A DNA stretch of 64,000 bases from CAVQND01 sp049518415 (GTDB lineage Bacteria > Verrucomicrobiota > Verrucomicrobiia > Limisphaerales > UBA8199): positions 26,079-90,078 of the forward strand of contig JBEKRX010000040.1 in assembly GCA_049518415.1 (NCBI GenBank), written 5' to 3'. Made by a program: the position numbers and the translations under genes. The notes under the pieces are model-generated. The model did not search any database. It was not told the origin of the DNA and saw nothing but the letters and a program-made list of their open reading frames with translations. This document shows, piece by piece, positions 31,962 through 44,103 of the stretch. Every line of letters begins with the position of its first letter. Within the stretch, counting starts at the first letter, position 1.

Positions 31962-34103
31962 TCATGGAGTGTCCTCTGGTTGGGCTTTCAGGACTACCGT
32001 CGCCAACACTCCCCCTGGCGGGGCGTTTCGGATTGCAATCGCTCCCCCGTGAAGGTCCACAATCCTCTTGACCACCGCCAGGCCCAGTCCCGTGCCGTGC
32101 CCCACCGGTTTGGTGGTGACGTAAGGATCAAAGACCTTCGGCAACAGAGCTTCCGGTATGCCGGTCCCCGTGTCCTGCACCTCAGCGACGGCCAACGTGT
32201 CTCCGGGTTTGAATTGCAGAAAGATGCGCTCCTGGGAGGCCAAGTCCTTGCTCCACCGAATCGCCCGGGTGGTGACGGTGAGCGTGCCGCCGTGGGGCAT
32301 GGCGTGCAGCGCATTGATGAAGAGGTTGATGAAGACCTGTTCCATTTTGCCGCGGTCCATGGGAACGAGCGGCAAATCCGCGCCCAACTGCCGTACTATG
32401 GTGGTTTCTGTGGCCACGAGTTCGTAGCCCAACAGAGCGAGCGAGCGTTCGACACAGCCATTCAGGTCTTCCGCCTTCGTTACGGACTTCGTGTCCGCCG
32501 CCAGTTCCAACAACCCGCGGATGACCGTATTGGCCCGCGTGACCGCGTCCCGCATGTCGTCCAGCGCCAGCGCGGCCCCTTCATTGTTGGCGGTCAGGTT
32601 GTGAGCCAGGTAATCCAGGCCCATCAGCATGGTTTGCAGGGGATTCTTGACTTCGTGCGCCACCCCAGCCGCCAACGTCCCGACCGATTCTAGTTTTGCC
32701 GCCCGGATCAACTGCAACTCGGACGCCTTCAATTCCTCGTGGGTGGCTTTGAGTTCCTCGTGCGCCGTCGTGAGATCCGCCAGCGCCTGTTTCAACTGTT
32801 CCTCTGCTCGCTTACGCTGAATTATCCCCCCCACCACATTGGCCACGGCGTGGAGAAATTCGTCCTCCTTCGATTCCCGCCGGTGATTCTCTTTGACATA
32901 CAGATTTATGACGCCCAGCACCTTGCCGGCCGAAACTATGGGCACGCAGTAATGTCCATGAGGGTGCATGCCTTCGTAGTTGGTCTCGTGGCGGTCGTCA
33001 ACGTGCTCGGCAAACTCCATCTTACCCGACGCTGCCGCGCGGCCGCACAGACAGCGGCCAAACGGCACAAGACCGCAGGCAGCCTGTAAGCTGGCGGGCA
33101 GATTGCGCTGGGCTTTCAACGCCAGCGCCAACGAGTCAGCCTCCACCACAAAAATGGCTCCTTTCGCCTCCACCGACAACCAGGAGATCGCCAGAATTCG
33201 GTCGATAACCTGCTGTAAAGTTTCCTTCAGCGAGATGTCTTGCAGCGAAATGGACAACAAGGCATTGAGCACCTCCTGTGTCTGATCACTCCGCCGCAGC
33301 TCCTCCTCCGCTTGTTTGCGCTCGGTGATGTCGCGATAGGTGCAGCACGTCAGTACACCCTCTTCGGTTTCCAGCGGGCTGAGACTGATTTCGGCTGGAA
33401 ACTCGCTGCCGTCCTTGCGGCGGCCAACCATATTCAGCCCGCCGGACATGGGCCGAACGTGTGCATCGGTGGAGTAGGAGTGGCGATGGGCCACATGACG
33501 TTGGCGGAGGCGTTCGGGCATCAGCAACTCCACCGGCTGGCCGTACAACTCTTCCCGGCGATACCCAAACATCCGTTCGGTCTGCGCATTCACCAGCACG
33601 ATAATGCCGGCTTGGTTGACGACGACCATGGCGTCGGGCGCGGACTCCAGCACGGCGCGGAACTTCGCCTCAGCCCGCCTGCGCTCCGTGATGTCGGAGA
33701 CGAGGCCGTCGTACCCCACCAGCCGGTCCAGATCGTCCTTATGGGGAACGGGCGTATTCCTGATCCAGCGAATACTGCCGTTTCTGTTGACAACGCGATG
33801 CTCCAACGGCGCAGGTGCTTCGCCCTTCAGAATCCGCTCGGCTTGGGCCAGCACGGCTGGGCGGTCTTCCTCATAGATCATCCGATACCAAAGAGACGGG
33901 TCGGCCTCGAACTCGCCCGGCGTAAAACCCGTGACGGCTTCACAGCCTGGTCCGTGCGAAGTCGCTGAAGGCCGGCCCTGGTCAACGGTGACGGAATAGA
34001 CGTAATCAGTCACGGAGGCGAGCAGTCGCTGGTATCTTCGCTCGCTCTCCTTCACGGCCTGGTCGGCCTGGTTGCTGAGCTTGACAAAAAGGGTGGTGTT
34101 CAT
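31962..34103 (-). CDS. PAS/PAS/GAF sensor histidine kinase
   Basis: This ~713-residue soluble kinase has no membrane segment. In order it shows PAS 1 (~20-140, ending VSDITERRRAEAKF), PAS 2 (~145-265, ESAPDAMVVVNQAGIIVLV, ending RDITERKQAEEEL), and GAF (~280-440, CGLVPFGRCLCGRAAASG, HGHYCVPIVSAGKVLGVINL). A coiled coil with direct ATHEELKATHEELKASELQL repeats follows, then the phospho-acceptor GVAHEVKNPL and the ATPase domain (NLFINALHAMPHGG, VQDTGTGIPEALLPKVFDPY, GTGLGLAVVKRIVDLHGG). ATG 34103 is preferred over an earlier TTG. No response regulator is adjacent, so it is an orphan. The GAF 'PFGRCLCG' pattern is common in such kinases; the ligand is unknown. Confidence 0.9.
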   Translation of the reverse strand: MNTTLFVKLSNQADQAVKESERRYQRLLASVTDYVYSVTVDQGRPSATSHGPGCEAVTGFTPGEFEADPSLWYRMIYEEDRPAVLAQAERILKGEAPAPLEHRVVNRNGSIRWIRNTPVPHKDDLDRLVGYDGLVSDITERRRAEAKFRAVLESAPDAMVVVNQAGIIVLVNAQTERMFGYRREELYGQPVELLMPERLRQRHVAHRHSYSTDAHVRPMSGGLNMVGRRKDGSEFPAEISLSPLETEEGVLTCCTYRDITERKQAEEELRRSDQTQEVLNALLSISLQDISLKETLQQVIDRILAISWLSVEAKGAIFVVEADSLALALKAQRNLPASLQAACGLVPFGRCLCGRAAASGKMEFAEHVDDRHETNYEGMHPHGHYCVPIVSAGKVLGVINLYVKENHRRESKEDEFLHAVANVVGGIIQRKRAEEQLKQALADLTTAHEELKATHEELKASELQLIRAAKLESVGTLAAGVAHEVKNPLQTMLMGLDYLAHNLTANNEGAALALDDMRDAVTRANTVIRGLLELAADTKSVTKAEDLNGCVERSLALLGYELVATETTIVRQLGADLPLVPMDRGKMEQVFINLFINALHAMPHGGTLTVTTRAIRWSKDLASQERIFLQFKPGDTLAVAEVQDTGTGIPEALLPKVFDPYVTTKPVGHGTGLGLAVVKRIVDLHGGAIAIRNAPPGGVLATVVLKAQPEDTP

Positions 34104-34354
34104 TTGGTTGCAAGACAACGCCGCGCGCTTCCGGCGAGCCCCAGTCTCCGGAAGCAGGGCATCTCCGCAAAGGCGGAGAGCGCCAGTGAATCCTCAGGAA
34201 CCGTCATAATTATGTCTTCTTATCTTCGTAAACGCTTCTAACCAACCTTGGCAACGATCCCCGCTCGAAGTGCCAGGAGAAGGCCGAAGGTCGGGAGAAC
34301 CTAGCACAAACGACCGTGACTGCAAGTGGTACAGATGCTGGGCGATGCCGCTGA

Positions 34355-34600
34355 GCGCATCTTGAGACCGCCACCGAGCGCGGGCGGAAGCCCTCCCCCC
34401 TTTCCCCCCTCCCATGCGCTCCGAGCGCATGGGAGGGGGGTGATCCGTTTTTCCGCTTTACCCAGGGCCCCGGCGCGCCGGGATCCCGCTGGGAGCGGTA
34501 CGGGCCTTGCCCTGGGCTGGTATGTTTCGGCCCCTACAGGGCGAAAGAATGCCGCGCTCCGCGCGGGTGAAGTGGAATTGGTGGCAGTGTCGGGATGCGC
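34355..34600. repeat. Composite GC-rich repeat, copy 1
   Basis: It contains the module GAGCGCGGGCGGAAG, a polypyrimidine stretch, a hairpin around CCCATGCGCTCCGAGCGCAT, then GGGTGATCCGTTTTTC, GCTTTACCCAGGG, CTGGTATG and AGTGGAATTG. Copies lie at 36972-37320 and, partial and inverted, 63800-63900. The rest of 34104-34671 shows no gene. Confidence 0.65.
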
Positions 34601-34671
34601 CCTGGGTTGACCCCCTTTTTTTGCGCGTTCGCCGTTCGCTATTCGCTGTTCGCGGCTGAAAGGCGCGCACC

Positions 34672-35697
34672 CTACAGCAACGTTGGCTGATTGCCTGGGC
34701 CGGGCTTTAATCCGAGCTTCTGGTAGCCCAGCTCGGTGGCGACGCGGCCTTGGGCGGTGCGCTTGAGGTATCCCTCCATAATGAGGTAGGGCTCATAGAC
34801 CTCCTCGAGGGTGTCGGGTTCTTCGCCGACGGCGACGGCCAGCGAGCCGAGGCCAACCGGGCCGCCGGCGAATTTGAGAATAATCGTCTGGAGGATGCGC
34901 TTGTCCATTTCGTCCAGCCCGTTTTCGTCGATCTCGAGCATGGCCAGGGCCTGGTCGGCGACCTCGGCGGTGATGCGGCCCTGGTGTTTGACCTGGGCGA
35001 AATCGCGGACGCGGCGGAGGAGGTTGTTGGCGATGCGGGGCGTGCCGCGGCTGCGGCGGGCGAGTTCGCGGGCGCCTTGGCTCTCCAGCTCCACGTTGAG
35101 CAGGCGGGCCGAGCGGACCACGATTTGCTCGAGCTGCTCGGCCTGGTAATAGTCCAGGCGCTCGCGGATGGGAAAGCGGTTGAGCAAGGGGGCCGTGAGC
35201 AGGCCGCTGCGGGTGGTCGCGCCGATGAGCGTGAAACGCGGCAGGTTGAGCCGGACGCTCCGGGCGTTAGGCCCCTGGTCGATGATGATGTCCAGCTTGA
35301 AATCCTCCATGGCCGGGTAAAGGTACTCCTCGATGGTCTTTTGCAGGCGATGGATTTCATCGATGAACAGGACATCGCCCGCTTCCAGGTTGGTGAGCAG
35401 GCCCGCCACGTCGCCGGCCTTCTCGATGGTCGGCCCGCTGGTGCTCCTGAGATTGGCGCCCATGGCCTTGGCGAGGATGTGGGCCAGGGTGGTCTTGCCC
35501 AGGCCGGGCGGGCCGCTGAGCAGGACATGGTCGATGGCTTCGTGGCGCTTTTGGGCGGCGGCGACTGTGATCTGGAGGCGCTCTTTGATCTTGGCCTGGC
35601 CGGTGAATTCCGAGAAGAGGGACGGCCGCAGCGTCATCTCCAACGCCACGTCCGGCTTCGCCAGCGCCTCGGTAATGGTTCGTTGAGCCATTGCCAA
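34672..35697 (-). CDS. ruvB: Holliday junction branch-migration helicase RuvB
   Basis: This 341-residue AAA+ motor works with RuvA and RuvC in recombination repair. It shows LRPSLFSEFTGQAKIKERLQ, Walker A LLSGPPGLGKTTLAHILAKA, Walker B LFIDEIHRLQ, DIIIDQGPNARSVRLNL, sensor 1 TLIGATTRSGLLTAPLLNRF, the Arg in RGTPRIANNLLRRVRDF, and the winged-helix C terminus (EPDTLEEVYEPYLI, GYLKRTAQGRVAT). Length is standard. It is a single gene; ruvA and ruvC are not nearby. The third codon is also ATG, a possible start. Confidence 0.96.
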   Translation of the reverse strand: MAMAQRTITEALAKPDVALEMTLRPSLFSEFTGQAKIKERLQITVAAAQKRHEAIDHVLLSGPPGLGKTTLAHILAKAMGANLRSTSGPTIEKAGDVAGLLTNLEAGDVLFIDEIHRLQKTIEEYLYPAMEDFKLDIIIDQGPNARSVRLNLPRFTLIGATTRSGLLTAPLLNRFPIRERLDYYQAEQLEQIVVRSARLLNVELESQGARELARRSRGTPRIANNLLRRVRDFAQVKHQGRITAEVADQALAMLEIDENGLDEMDKRILQTIILKFAGGPVGLGSLAVAVGEEPDTLEEVYEPYLIMEGYLKRTAQGRVATELGYQKLGLKPGPGNQPTLL

Positions 35698-36028
35698 GAG
35701 AATGGGCCATTGGCCCGCGCGCGCAAGGGGAAAGCGAGCCTGGAGCCTGGAGGCTGGAGGCTGCAGCCTGGAGCCTGGAGCCCATTGGCCTGGCGGGGCA
35801 AGGGGAAATCGAGGCGAATCCCGATTAGGAATCGGGACCTGACGGCGGCGAATGGCGAACAGCGAATGGCCATTGGCCGGCGCGCGCGAGGGGAAAGGGG
35901 GAGGATTTCAGACTTCAGATTGCAGATTGCAGATTGGCCTGCCGGGGCAAGGGAAACCCCGCTGGGATCACGCTTGCCAGCGGGCGTTGGCACTGGTAGA
36001 AAGGCCAACGCATTTCCAGCGGTGACGT
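35698..36028. other. Gene-free stretch with short GGAGCCTGGAGG repeats
   Basis: 35738-35780 consists of repeated CTGGAGCCTGGAGGCTGGAG-type units, and 35815-35840 has an AATCCCGATTAGGAATCGGG palindrome related to those at 40811 and 56632. It separates the divergent ruvB and prepilin genes and so must hold both promoters, but no clear promoter was seen. Confidence 0.45.
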
Positions 36029-36829
36029 ATGCACAATAGAGGGAAAGGCTGGCCGGGTTTCACGCTCATCGAGTTGCTGGTGGTCATTGCCATCATCGCG
36101 CTCCTGGCCGCGCTGCTCCTGCCCGCCCTGAGCCGGGCCAAGGCCGCCGCCAAGCGCATCCAGTGCACCAACAACCAAAAGCAGTTGGCGGCGGTGTGGG
36201 TCATGTACGCCACCGACAATAACGACTGGCTGGCGGCCAATGGCCAGCAGGACCCGCCCACGCCCAACCCCAAGTTCTGGGTCCAGGGCGCCATGTATGA
36301 TCCCGTTAGCAACACGAACACCGCTTACATCCTGGATGCCAAGTACGCCCTTTTCGCCAATTACCTCCGGGACATCAGGCTCTATGTCTGCCCCACCGAC
36401 AAACCCGCCGTCCATGTCTATGGCCGGGACTTTCCCCGCATTCGCAGTTACGCGCTCAATGCCTATCTCGGGTGGATGGGTCCGCTGGACGATCGCCTTT
36501 CACCCGCTTTCAGGATTTTCCGGAAGCATTCTGAGACCACGGCGCCGATGCCCTTGGGGACATTCCTGTTTTCGGATGTTTATTCCGAGAGTATTTGCTG
36601 GCCTTACTTTGGCGTGTATATGACCCAGGACACGTTCTTCAATTTCCCCGGCAGCTCCCACAGCCGCGGCAGCGTGATCTCCTTCGCCGACGCCCACGCC
36701 GAGCGCCACCGCTGGCAGGACCCGCGAACCCTCAGGGCCTATTCCCCGAACTATCACCTGCACCGCGATTCCTCCCCGGCCAACCCCGACCTCCGCTGGC
36801 TGCGCCAGCGGACCACCGTGCCGAAATAG
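36029..36829 (+). CDS. Prepilin-like secreted protein (type II/pseudopilin N terminus)
   Basis: This 266-residue protein starts with a short positive leader and the prepilin motif G-FTLIELLVVIAIIALLAALL (leader peptidase cut before Phe). The head domain (RIQCTNNQKQLAAVWVMYAT, YVCPTDKPAVHVYGRDF, RSYALNAYLGWMG) ends with SHSRGSVISFADAHAERHRW, the H-x-G...F-x-D-G-H-like tail of the large PVC prepilin families. Many paralogues with different heads are typical of Verrucomicrobiota. It probably assembles into, or is exported by, a type II-like pseudopilus. No secretion genes are adjacent. Confidence 0.88.
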   Translation: MHNRGKGWPGFTLIELLVVIAIIALLAALLLPALSRAKAAAKRIQCTNNQKQLAAVWVMYATDNNDWLAANGQQDPPTPNPKFWVQGAMYDPVSNTNTAYILDAKYALFANYLRDIRLYVCPTDKPAVHVYGRDFPRIRSYALNAYLGWMGPLDDRLSPAFRIFRKHSETTAPMPLGTFLFSDVYSESICWPYFGVYMTQDTFFNFPGSSHSRGSVISFADAHAERHRWQDPRTLRAYSPNYHLHRDSSPANPDLRWLRQRTTVPK

Positions 36830-36971
36830 GCACGTCCAGAGTTTAACCGCTTTGGCCTGGGCCGGCGCCAGGGCAGGCGCGGGGGCGGGATGTTTGCCCA
36901 AAGAAATGCGGGCCAAACCCCGTGTCTCCTGGGGCGGGGAGGGAAAAGCCTCGCGGCTCGCGTCGGCTTTG

Positions 36972-37320
36972 ACAGGCGCATCCTGACACTGCCCCCGGGC
37001 GCGGGCGGAAGCCGTGCAGGCTGCAGGCTGCAGGCTGGAGGCTGGAGGCTGGAGGGCTGAGCCCGAGCGCGGGGGGGAGGCCCTGCCCCCTCCCATCCCG
37101 CAGAGCGGGATGGGAGGGGGGTGATCCGTTTTTCGGCTTTACCCAGGGCGGTCCCGACATGTCGGGACTCGGAGCGGGAGGGGCCTTGCGCTCGGCTGGT
37201 ATGAGTGAGCCGGCTTACGCCGGCTGCTACGGGGGGCTGGACGGGGCGGAAGCATGCCGTCTCCCGCTGAGCGGGACGGGACGGGCAGAGTGGAATTGCG
37301 TGGTGGTAGTGCCACGAGGC
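36972..37320. repeat. Composite GC-rich repeat, copy 2
   Basis: It begins GCGCATCCTGACACTGCC (36971 onward) and GGGCGCGGGCGGAAGCC. A GGCTGCAGG/GGCTGGAGG tandem interrupts it (37015-37055), then the polypyrimidine hairpin with GCGGGATGGGAGGGGGGTGA, GATCCGTTTTTCGGCTTTAC, CTGGTATG and AGAGTGGAATTGCGTGGTGG follow. It lies directly upstream of hppA, so it is transcribed or read as its 5' region unless a promoter lies between 37320 and 37394. Confidence 0.65.
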
Positions 37321-37394
37321 GCCCGAAAAAATGGTGGCGGCTCGCGTCGGCTTTGACAGGGAGTAGCGTTTAGGATAGTCTGGCGCCTGAATCT

Positions 37395-39904
<2,510 letters not shown>

Positions 39905-39908
<4 letters not shown>

Positions 39909-40660
39909 GCCGAGGCGGCGCCCAACGGCGGTGTGACGCGAGGATGGCCCGGTTTGCGGCTTTCCGCCGGCAAGGCCGCCGGCTGGGCGTGCCGCAAATG
40001 CGTCAGCGCGTAGAGCATCAGGTAAGTGATGAACAGGAAGGTGCCAAACAGGGCAGGAAAGGCCAACGAAGCACGGTGCCCGCGCGGGTTGGCCACCCAG
40101 AAACCGAGGCCAGAGCAGAGTTCGACTGGCCGGCACAAAACATCCCAACTGTTGAACCGCAGGAAACGGCCGAGCCAGACGCCAAAGCCGCTCAAACCGG
40201 CCACGCCGGCGATAAAGAGCCAGCTCGCCGGCCCGCCCAGCATCCGCTTGACCAGGCCCTGCATCAGGTAGAGCGACACGAAACCCAGCACCAGGCCCGT
40301 GAGCGCGCACGAGAGAATGAGCACCAGGTCCACCCAGAAATGCGCCGAGAACCGCGCCGTCAGGTGGATCAAATCGGTGAAAATATAGGGCGCATTGGGA
40401 AAGAACAGCAGCCACGCGCCTGCGAGGCCCGCAAAACGCCAGTTCCGCGCCGCGGCCTGCTGGAACCTTTCCTGCGCCAGCAGCGCGAAGGCCAGCGGCA
40501 GCCACGCCAGGAACAAGTTCCAGGCCAGAAATCCGTAACGGATATTGCCGGTCCAGACAATCTGCGCGCACACCAGCCCCAGGCAGACCGCCGAAGCAAA
40601 CGCCAGCGCCAGCATCGGCATCGCCGTTTCCGGTCTCAAAGCAATTCTCAACAGTTTCAT
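39905..40660 (-). CDS. DUF1361 membrane protein
   Basis: This 251-residue protein has about seven hydrophobic segments. The family signatures are LLFFPNAPYIFTDLIHLTAR and WLGRFLRFNSWDVL. DUF1361 proteins are uncharacterised inner-membrane proteins found in Firmicutes, cyanobacteria and PVC bacteria. It is convergent with hppA and shares four bases with it. The polar C-terminal tail (~225-251) is poorly conserved. Confidence 0.9.
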
Positions 40661-40782
40661 ACAAACGTCTTAAACCCTCTTCTTAGACCACGATCACGGC
40701 CTGGCTCTCAATTTGGAAACCGGGAAACAGGCAGAAAAGCTGGGGCAGAAACAGGCAGCCAAAGAAAATCAGAGCGTGGACC

Positions 40783-41036
40783 AGCGAGGCTGCGCCTCAG
40801 ACCGCCTCTGGAATCCCGATTCGGAATCGGGATTCGGAATCGGGATTCATTGAGCATTGAGCATTGAGTATTGGTTATTGGTCATTGAGTCCGCAGCGGG
40901 TGCGCAAGTCTGCGGCTTAGCCTGCGCTGTGGAAACCGGGCCTTATTCAATAACCAATGATCGGTTTTGAATCCTCAATTTTCAATTCACCTAAAAGAAG
41001 CGGCGGCCGGGCGCAGCTTTGCAATCGCACCGAAAC
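40783..41036. repeat. Dispersed intergenic repeat, copy 1
   Basis: It begins AGCGAGGCTGCGCCTCAG and contains the nested palindrome AATCCCGATTCGGAATCGGG followed by ATTCGGAATCGGGATT. TTGAGTATTGGTTATTGGTC and the distinctive TCCTCAATTTTCAATTCACC, TAAAAGAAGCG follow. A parallel copy lies at 56602-56929 with the same order of modules and different filler. No gene is present in 40661-41179. Confidence 0.7.
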
Positions 41037-41100
41037 TTGACCTGATTACAACGAGTTTTGCCGGTCAAGAACTTCAGAGAGTGGAATATTGCTGTCTCCT

Positions 41101-41127
41101 ATTCCAACCAGCGTTCAGGATGGCGCT
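41101..41127. repeat. Single arm related to the 163-bp hairpin element
   Basis: ATTCCAACCAGCGTTCAGGA with TGGCGCT resembles the 29-bp inverted ends at 10083-10245. No matching second arm is obvious before 41180, so this is probably a decayed copy. Confidence 0.4.
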
Positions 41128-41179
41128 GAGTGCCCGCGCCTGCTGAGCCTGTGGCCGCCGGACCCTCGGCCCTCGGATT

Positions 41180-42550
41180 TCAGCGGCCCTGGCCCATCAA
41201 TCGCGCCAGGAGCAGGGCCAGTTCCATGGCCTGCTCGTAATTCAACCGCGGGTCGAGCTGCGTGCGATAATCGCGGCTCAAATCCGCCTCCGTCACCCCG
41301 CTGGCGCCGCCGAGGCACTCCGTCACATTGTCGCCCGTCAACTCGAAATGCACCCCGCCCAGGTGCGTGCCGCAGTCCTGGAGCACCCGGTAGGAGGTTT
41401 CCAGCTCGGCCAGGATGTTCCCGAAGCGGCGGGTCCGGATGCCCTCGCTGGTGGTCTCGGTGTTGCCGTGCATCGGGTCGCAGCACCAGAGCACCTGGCG
41501 GCCCTGGCGGCACAGGGCTTGGGCCAGGGGCGGCAGGCATTTGGCCACGCAGCCCGCGCCAAAGCGAACGATGAACGTCAGCCGGCCCGGCTCGTTGAGC
41601 GGATTGAGCGCGTCCGCCAGCGCCAGGAGTTCATCCGCGGTGGCCGCCGGGCCGATCTTCACGCCGATGGGGTTGGCAATGCCGCGGAAATACTCGACGT
41701 GCGCCCCGTCCAGCGCCCGGGTGCGCTCCCCGATCCAGGGGAAATGGGTCGAGAGATTGTACCACCCGGTGTGGCGCGGCACCTGGCGGGTCTGGGCCTG
41801 CTCGTAAAGCAAGTGCAGGCCCTCGTGGCTGCTGAAGAAATCCACGCGGTTGATGTCCGCCAGCACGCAGCCGGTGAGCGTTTCCATGAACCGGAGCGAC
41901 TCGCCAATGGATTGCACCATGCGCATGTATTCGGCGGCGTGGGGCGAATGGGCCACAAAACCCAGTTCCCAATACTCCGGATGGTGGAGGTCGGCAAAAC
42001 CGCCTTCAATCAGCGAGCGAATGAAATTGATGGTCAGCGCCGACCGTTCGTAGGCCCGCAGGAGCAATTCCGGGTTGGGCGTCCGCTCGGCCGGGCTGAA
42101 CCCGGCCCCATTGATCATGTCGCCGCGGTAGCTGGGCAGGGCGACCCCGCCGCGGGTCTCCAGGTCGGCCGAGCGCGGTTTGGCGTATTGCCCCGCGAAG
42201 CGCCCGATGCGGATGACCCGTTTCTTGCCACCCTGGACCAGCACCAGGCTCATCTGCAGCAGAATCTTGAGCTTGCTCGCAATGGCCGAGGATTCGCACT
42301 CCTGGAAATTCTCCGAACAGTCCCCGCCTTGCAGCAGGAACCGCTCCCCGCGCACCGCCGCCGCCAGTTGCTGCTTGAGGTTCTCAATCTCCCAGCTCGT
42401 CACCAGCGGCGGCAGTCTCGCAAGCTGCGCCAGCGCCCTCCCCAGGGCCGCGGCGTCCGGATAGACCGGTTGCTGAGCGGCAGGTTTGCCCTGCCAGGAG
42501 GCCGGCGACCATTCCCGGCGGGCGGCGGCAGTTTCCATTTCCGGTTGCAT
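41180..42550 (-). CDS. aroH: Class II 3-deoxy-D-arabino-heptulosonate-7-phosphate synthase
   Basis: This 456-residue enzyme joins PEP and erythrose-4-P, the first step of the shikimate pathway. Start ATG 42550 gives MQPEMETAAARREWSPASW, the plant/actinobacterial-type N terminus; the frame extends upstream without similarity. Conserved segments are LLQGGDCSENFQECES, VIRIGRFAGQYAKPRS, LPSYRGDMINGAGF, YNLSTHFPWIGERTR, GIANPIGVKIGP, WCCDPMHGNTETTSEG and GVHFELTGDNVTECLGG. It is unrelated in sequence to the E. coli AroFGH enzymes; the symbol follows one usage and is uncertain. No other aromatic genes adjoin; trpD is 13 kb away. Confidence 0.93.
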   Translation of the reverse strand: MQPEMETAAARREWSPASWQGKPAAQQPVYPDAAALGRALAQLARLPPLVTSWEIENLKQQLAAAVRGERFLLQGGDCSENFQECESSAIASKLKILLQMSLVLVQGGKKRVIRIGRFAGQYAKPRSADLETRGGVALPSYRGDMINGAGFSPAERTPNPELLLRAYERSALTINFIRSLIEGGFADLHHPEYWELGFVAHSPHAAEYMRMVQSIGESLRFMETLTGCVLADINRVDFFSSHEGLHLLYEQAQTRQVPRHTGWYNLSTHFPWIGERTRALDGAHVEYFRGIANPIGVKIGPAATADELLALADALNPLNEPGRLTFIVRFGAGCVAKCLPPLAQALCRQGRQVLWCCDPMHGNTETTSEGIRTRRFGNILAELETSYRVLQDCGTHLGGVHFELTGDNVTECLGGASGVTEADLSRDYRTQLDPRLNYEQAMELALLLARLMGQGR

Positions 42551-42836
42551 CTTCAATCCGCCCACAGCCTCAGCTATCCCGGGGGAAATGTAAAGGCGGC
42601 GGGGGAGGGCTCGCCTTGCTTCCGTGACCACGGATTTCCCCTTGATTTTGGTTGCGGCTCGGCCGCGGTAATCTTTATGCTGCGCGTCGCGAAGGTTCTG
42701 GTTGGCAGACACGGACGCTGCGCGGGCCCAGGAACTGGCAGGAACGTCTGGCCTGCAAATCGAAAGCTTTGGTTGGCATGAACGAACTGTAGCAACAGAC
42801 ACTCAAAGACTAACAATCAACAGAGGAGAAGCATAT

Positions 42837-44027
42837 ATGTCCAAAAGACCGCTCAATGTCGGTTTAGTGGGCGGCGGCAAAGGCGCCTTCATCGTGCAGC
42901 CGCATCAAAAGGCGATTCATTTTGACGGCACGCGCCGCGTTACCGCCGCCGCCCTGTTCCCCGACCCAAAAGTCGCCCTGGAAGAGGCGGCCAACTGGCC
43001 TTACCCCCTGAAAGGCCACGGCTCTTATGACGAGATGATTGCCGCCAATGCCAGCCTGCCCGAAGAGGAAAAGCTGGACTACCTGGTCATCGTCACCCCC
43101 AACCACGTCCACTACGATCCGGCCCTGAAAGCCATCAAGGCCGGCATCGCGGTCTTCTGCGAGAAGCCCCTGTGCATGAACCTCGAGGAGGCCACCGACA
43201 TCGTCAAAGCCGTCCGCAAGCACAAGCTCCCCTTCGGCGTGGCCCACACGTATCTCGGCCACTGGACCAGCCGGCTCGCCCGCTACATCGTCCAAGCCGG
43301 CTTGCTCGGCGAGGTCCGCTGGGTCGACGCCTGCTACCTCCAGGGCTGGCTGGCCACCCGGCTGGAGGCCACCGGCCAGATGCAGGCCGCCTGGCGCACC
43401 AACCCCAAGCTGGCCGGCGGCTCCGGTTGCGGCGGCGACATCGGCACCCACGCCCTGATGCAGCTCCGCTACGTCACCGGCCTGGAGGTCGTCCAGCTCT
43501 GCGGCCAACTCGAGACCTTCGTCCCAGGCCGTCCGCTTGATGACCACTTCACCACCTACTGCCGGCTCAGCAACGGCGGCAAGGCCCTGGTGCGCGCCTC
43601 GCAGGTCTCCATCGGCCACAAGAACGACCTCAGCCTCGAGGTCGCCGGCGCCAAGGGCACCCTCCGCTGGCGCCAGGAAGAGCCGGAATCCCTGACCATT
43701 TGTCTGCCCAACCAGCCCGACCGCACCTATTGGCGCGGCGCCGTCACCCCGGGCGACGGCTTCCTGCCCAAGGACGTGCCGGCCGAACTCCTGGCGGAGC
43801 CGACCATCCCCTCGGGCCACCCGGAGGGCTTCCACGACGCCTATGCCCGGCTGCACCGCTGCTTCGAGGCCGACGTGCGCAAATGGAAAGCCGGCGAACC
43901 CTTCCAGTGCGACGGCTCGAAGTACGCCAATGTCGAAGACGGCTGGACAGGCATCGCCTTCCTTCAGACCGCCCTCCAGAGCGCCAAAAACAAGGGTGCC
44001 TGGACCGCGATGCCCAAGGCGATCTGA
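42837..44027 (+). CDS. Gfo/Idh/MocA-family oxidoreductase
   Basis: This 396-residue NAD(P)-dependent oxidoreductase begins MSKRPLNVGLVGGGKGAFIV, the Rossmann motif, downstream of a good ribosome-binding site (AGAGGAG, 42821-42827). VIVTPNHVHYDPALKAIKAG and VFCEKPLCMNLEEA (E-K-P) complete the cofactor domain. The C-terminal domain has SGCGGDIGTHALMQLRYVTG with conserved Asp and His, and ends ANVEDGWTGIAFLQTAL. These enzymes act on sugars or inositols; the substrate is unknown. It is followed after 76 bp by a small zinc-ribbon gene, with no evident functional link. Confidence 0.92.
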   Translation: MSKRPLNVGLVGGGKGAFIVQPHQKAIHFDGTRRVTAAALFPDPKVALEEAANWPYPLKGHGSYDEMIAANASLPEEEKLDYLVIVTPNHVHYDPALKAIKAGIAVFCEKPLCMNLEEATDIVKAVRKHKLPFGVAHTYLGHWTSRLARYIVQAGLLGEVRWVDACYLQGWLATRLEATGQMQAAWRTNPKLAGGSGCGGDIGTHALMQLRYVTGLEVVQLCGQLETFVPGRPLDDHFTTYCRLSNGGKALVRASQVSIGHKNDLSLEVAGAKGTLRWRQEEPESLTICLPNQPDRTYWRGAVTPGDGFLPKDVPAELLAEPTIPSGHPEGFHDAYARLHRCFEADVRKWKAGEPFQCDGSKYANVEDGWTGIAFLQTALQSAKNKGAWTAMPKAI

Positions 44028-44103
44028 TTCACCCGCCAAAACCGCCAAAGCGGCTAAAACCGGGCAGGACCGCCCGCCGACGTTTCGCGGCAGCGGAAGG
44101 CGT

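Noticed and set aside
34104..34671. Riboswitch upstream of ruvB or the kinase
   Set aside because: The structured element is repeated elsewhere in unrelated contexts and lies downstream of ruvB, whose 5' end is at 35697. It is better described as a dispersed repeat.
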